Source: Ascaphus truei (taxonomy: Eukaryota > Chordata > Amphibia > Anura > Ascaphidae). Taken from it: a stretch of 64,000 nt of DNA. The first letter of the stretch is position 1. More notes on this DNA, generated by a model. That model was not told the DNA's origin. It searched no databases and worked only from the letters and a program-made list of their open reading frames with translations. The DNA itself is not shown here. The stretch covers positions 1-64,000 of the forward strand of contig WSYH01000842.1 in the NCBI GenBank assembly GCA_036426205.1. Reading direction: 5' to 3'.

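Noticed and set aside
1036..64000. VPS13A or VPS13D instead of VPS13C
   Set aside because: Peptides such as [25 protein letters not shown] and the second round of the middle repeat match VPS13C; VPS13A has only one round.

Overview
The window is nuclear DNA from a vertebrate and holds one recognisable gene, on the plus strand: an internal part of VPS13C (vacuolar protein sorting 13 homolog C, a bridge-like lipid-transfer protein). I can place 34 exons between 1,036 and the right edge, about 1,550 codons. They start after the N-terminal chorein region and stop inside the repeated middle region, so neither the true start nor the stop codon is here. Exons were called from translated similarity to vertebrate VPS13C as I know it, from AG/GT splice sites, and from matching codon phase across each intron. 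I see no second protein-coding gene, no RNA gene and no CRISPR array.

The interspersed repeats are CR1-type and RTE-type LINE fragments, a MIR-like tRNA-derived SINE, L2-like tails, and many hAT-, Tigger-, Harbinger- and TTAA-type MITEs. This mix fits an amphibian, most likely a frog; that is an inference from repeat style, not a proof.

Layout. 1-13.2 kb: eleven clean exons separated by MITEs and microsatellites. 13.8-19.7 kb: four more exons (15.3-18.7 kb) that match VPS13C only if small indels are allowed, then a 36-bp tandem array interrupted by NNN. 20.3-24.9 kb: four clean exons and a CR1 fragment. 24.9-39.1 kb: one 14.3-kb intron made largely of tandem repeats (18-bp, 28-bp and again 18-bp units), decaying into unreadable sequence at about 31-39 kb. 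39.1-51 kb: six clean exons. 51.9-64 kb: nine more exons repeating the pattern of exon sizes seen earlier, including a 3.5-kb Tigger-like element swollen by a 20-bp satellite.

The gene's own architecture is a tandem repeat. The exon series 157-80-60-151/163-117-104-168-305 bp, with the same phases, occurs at 20.4-49.5 kb and again from 53.2 kb to the right edge. This is the internal duplication that sets VPS13C apart from VPS13A. The frameshifts at 15.3-18.7 kb look like uncorrected long-read patches rather than real gene damage. I did not find a new biological system; the most unusual features are tandem repeats interacting with splice sites and transposons.
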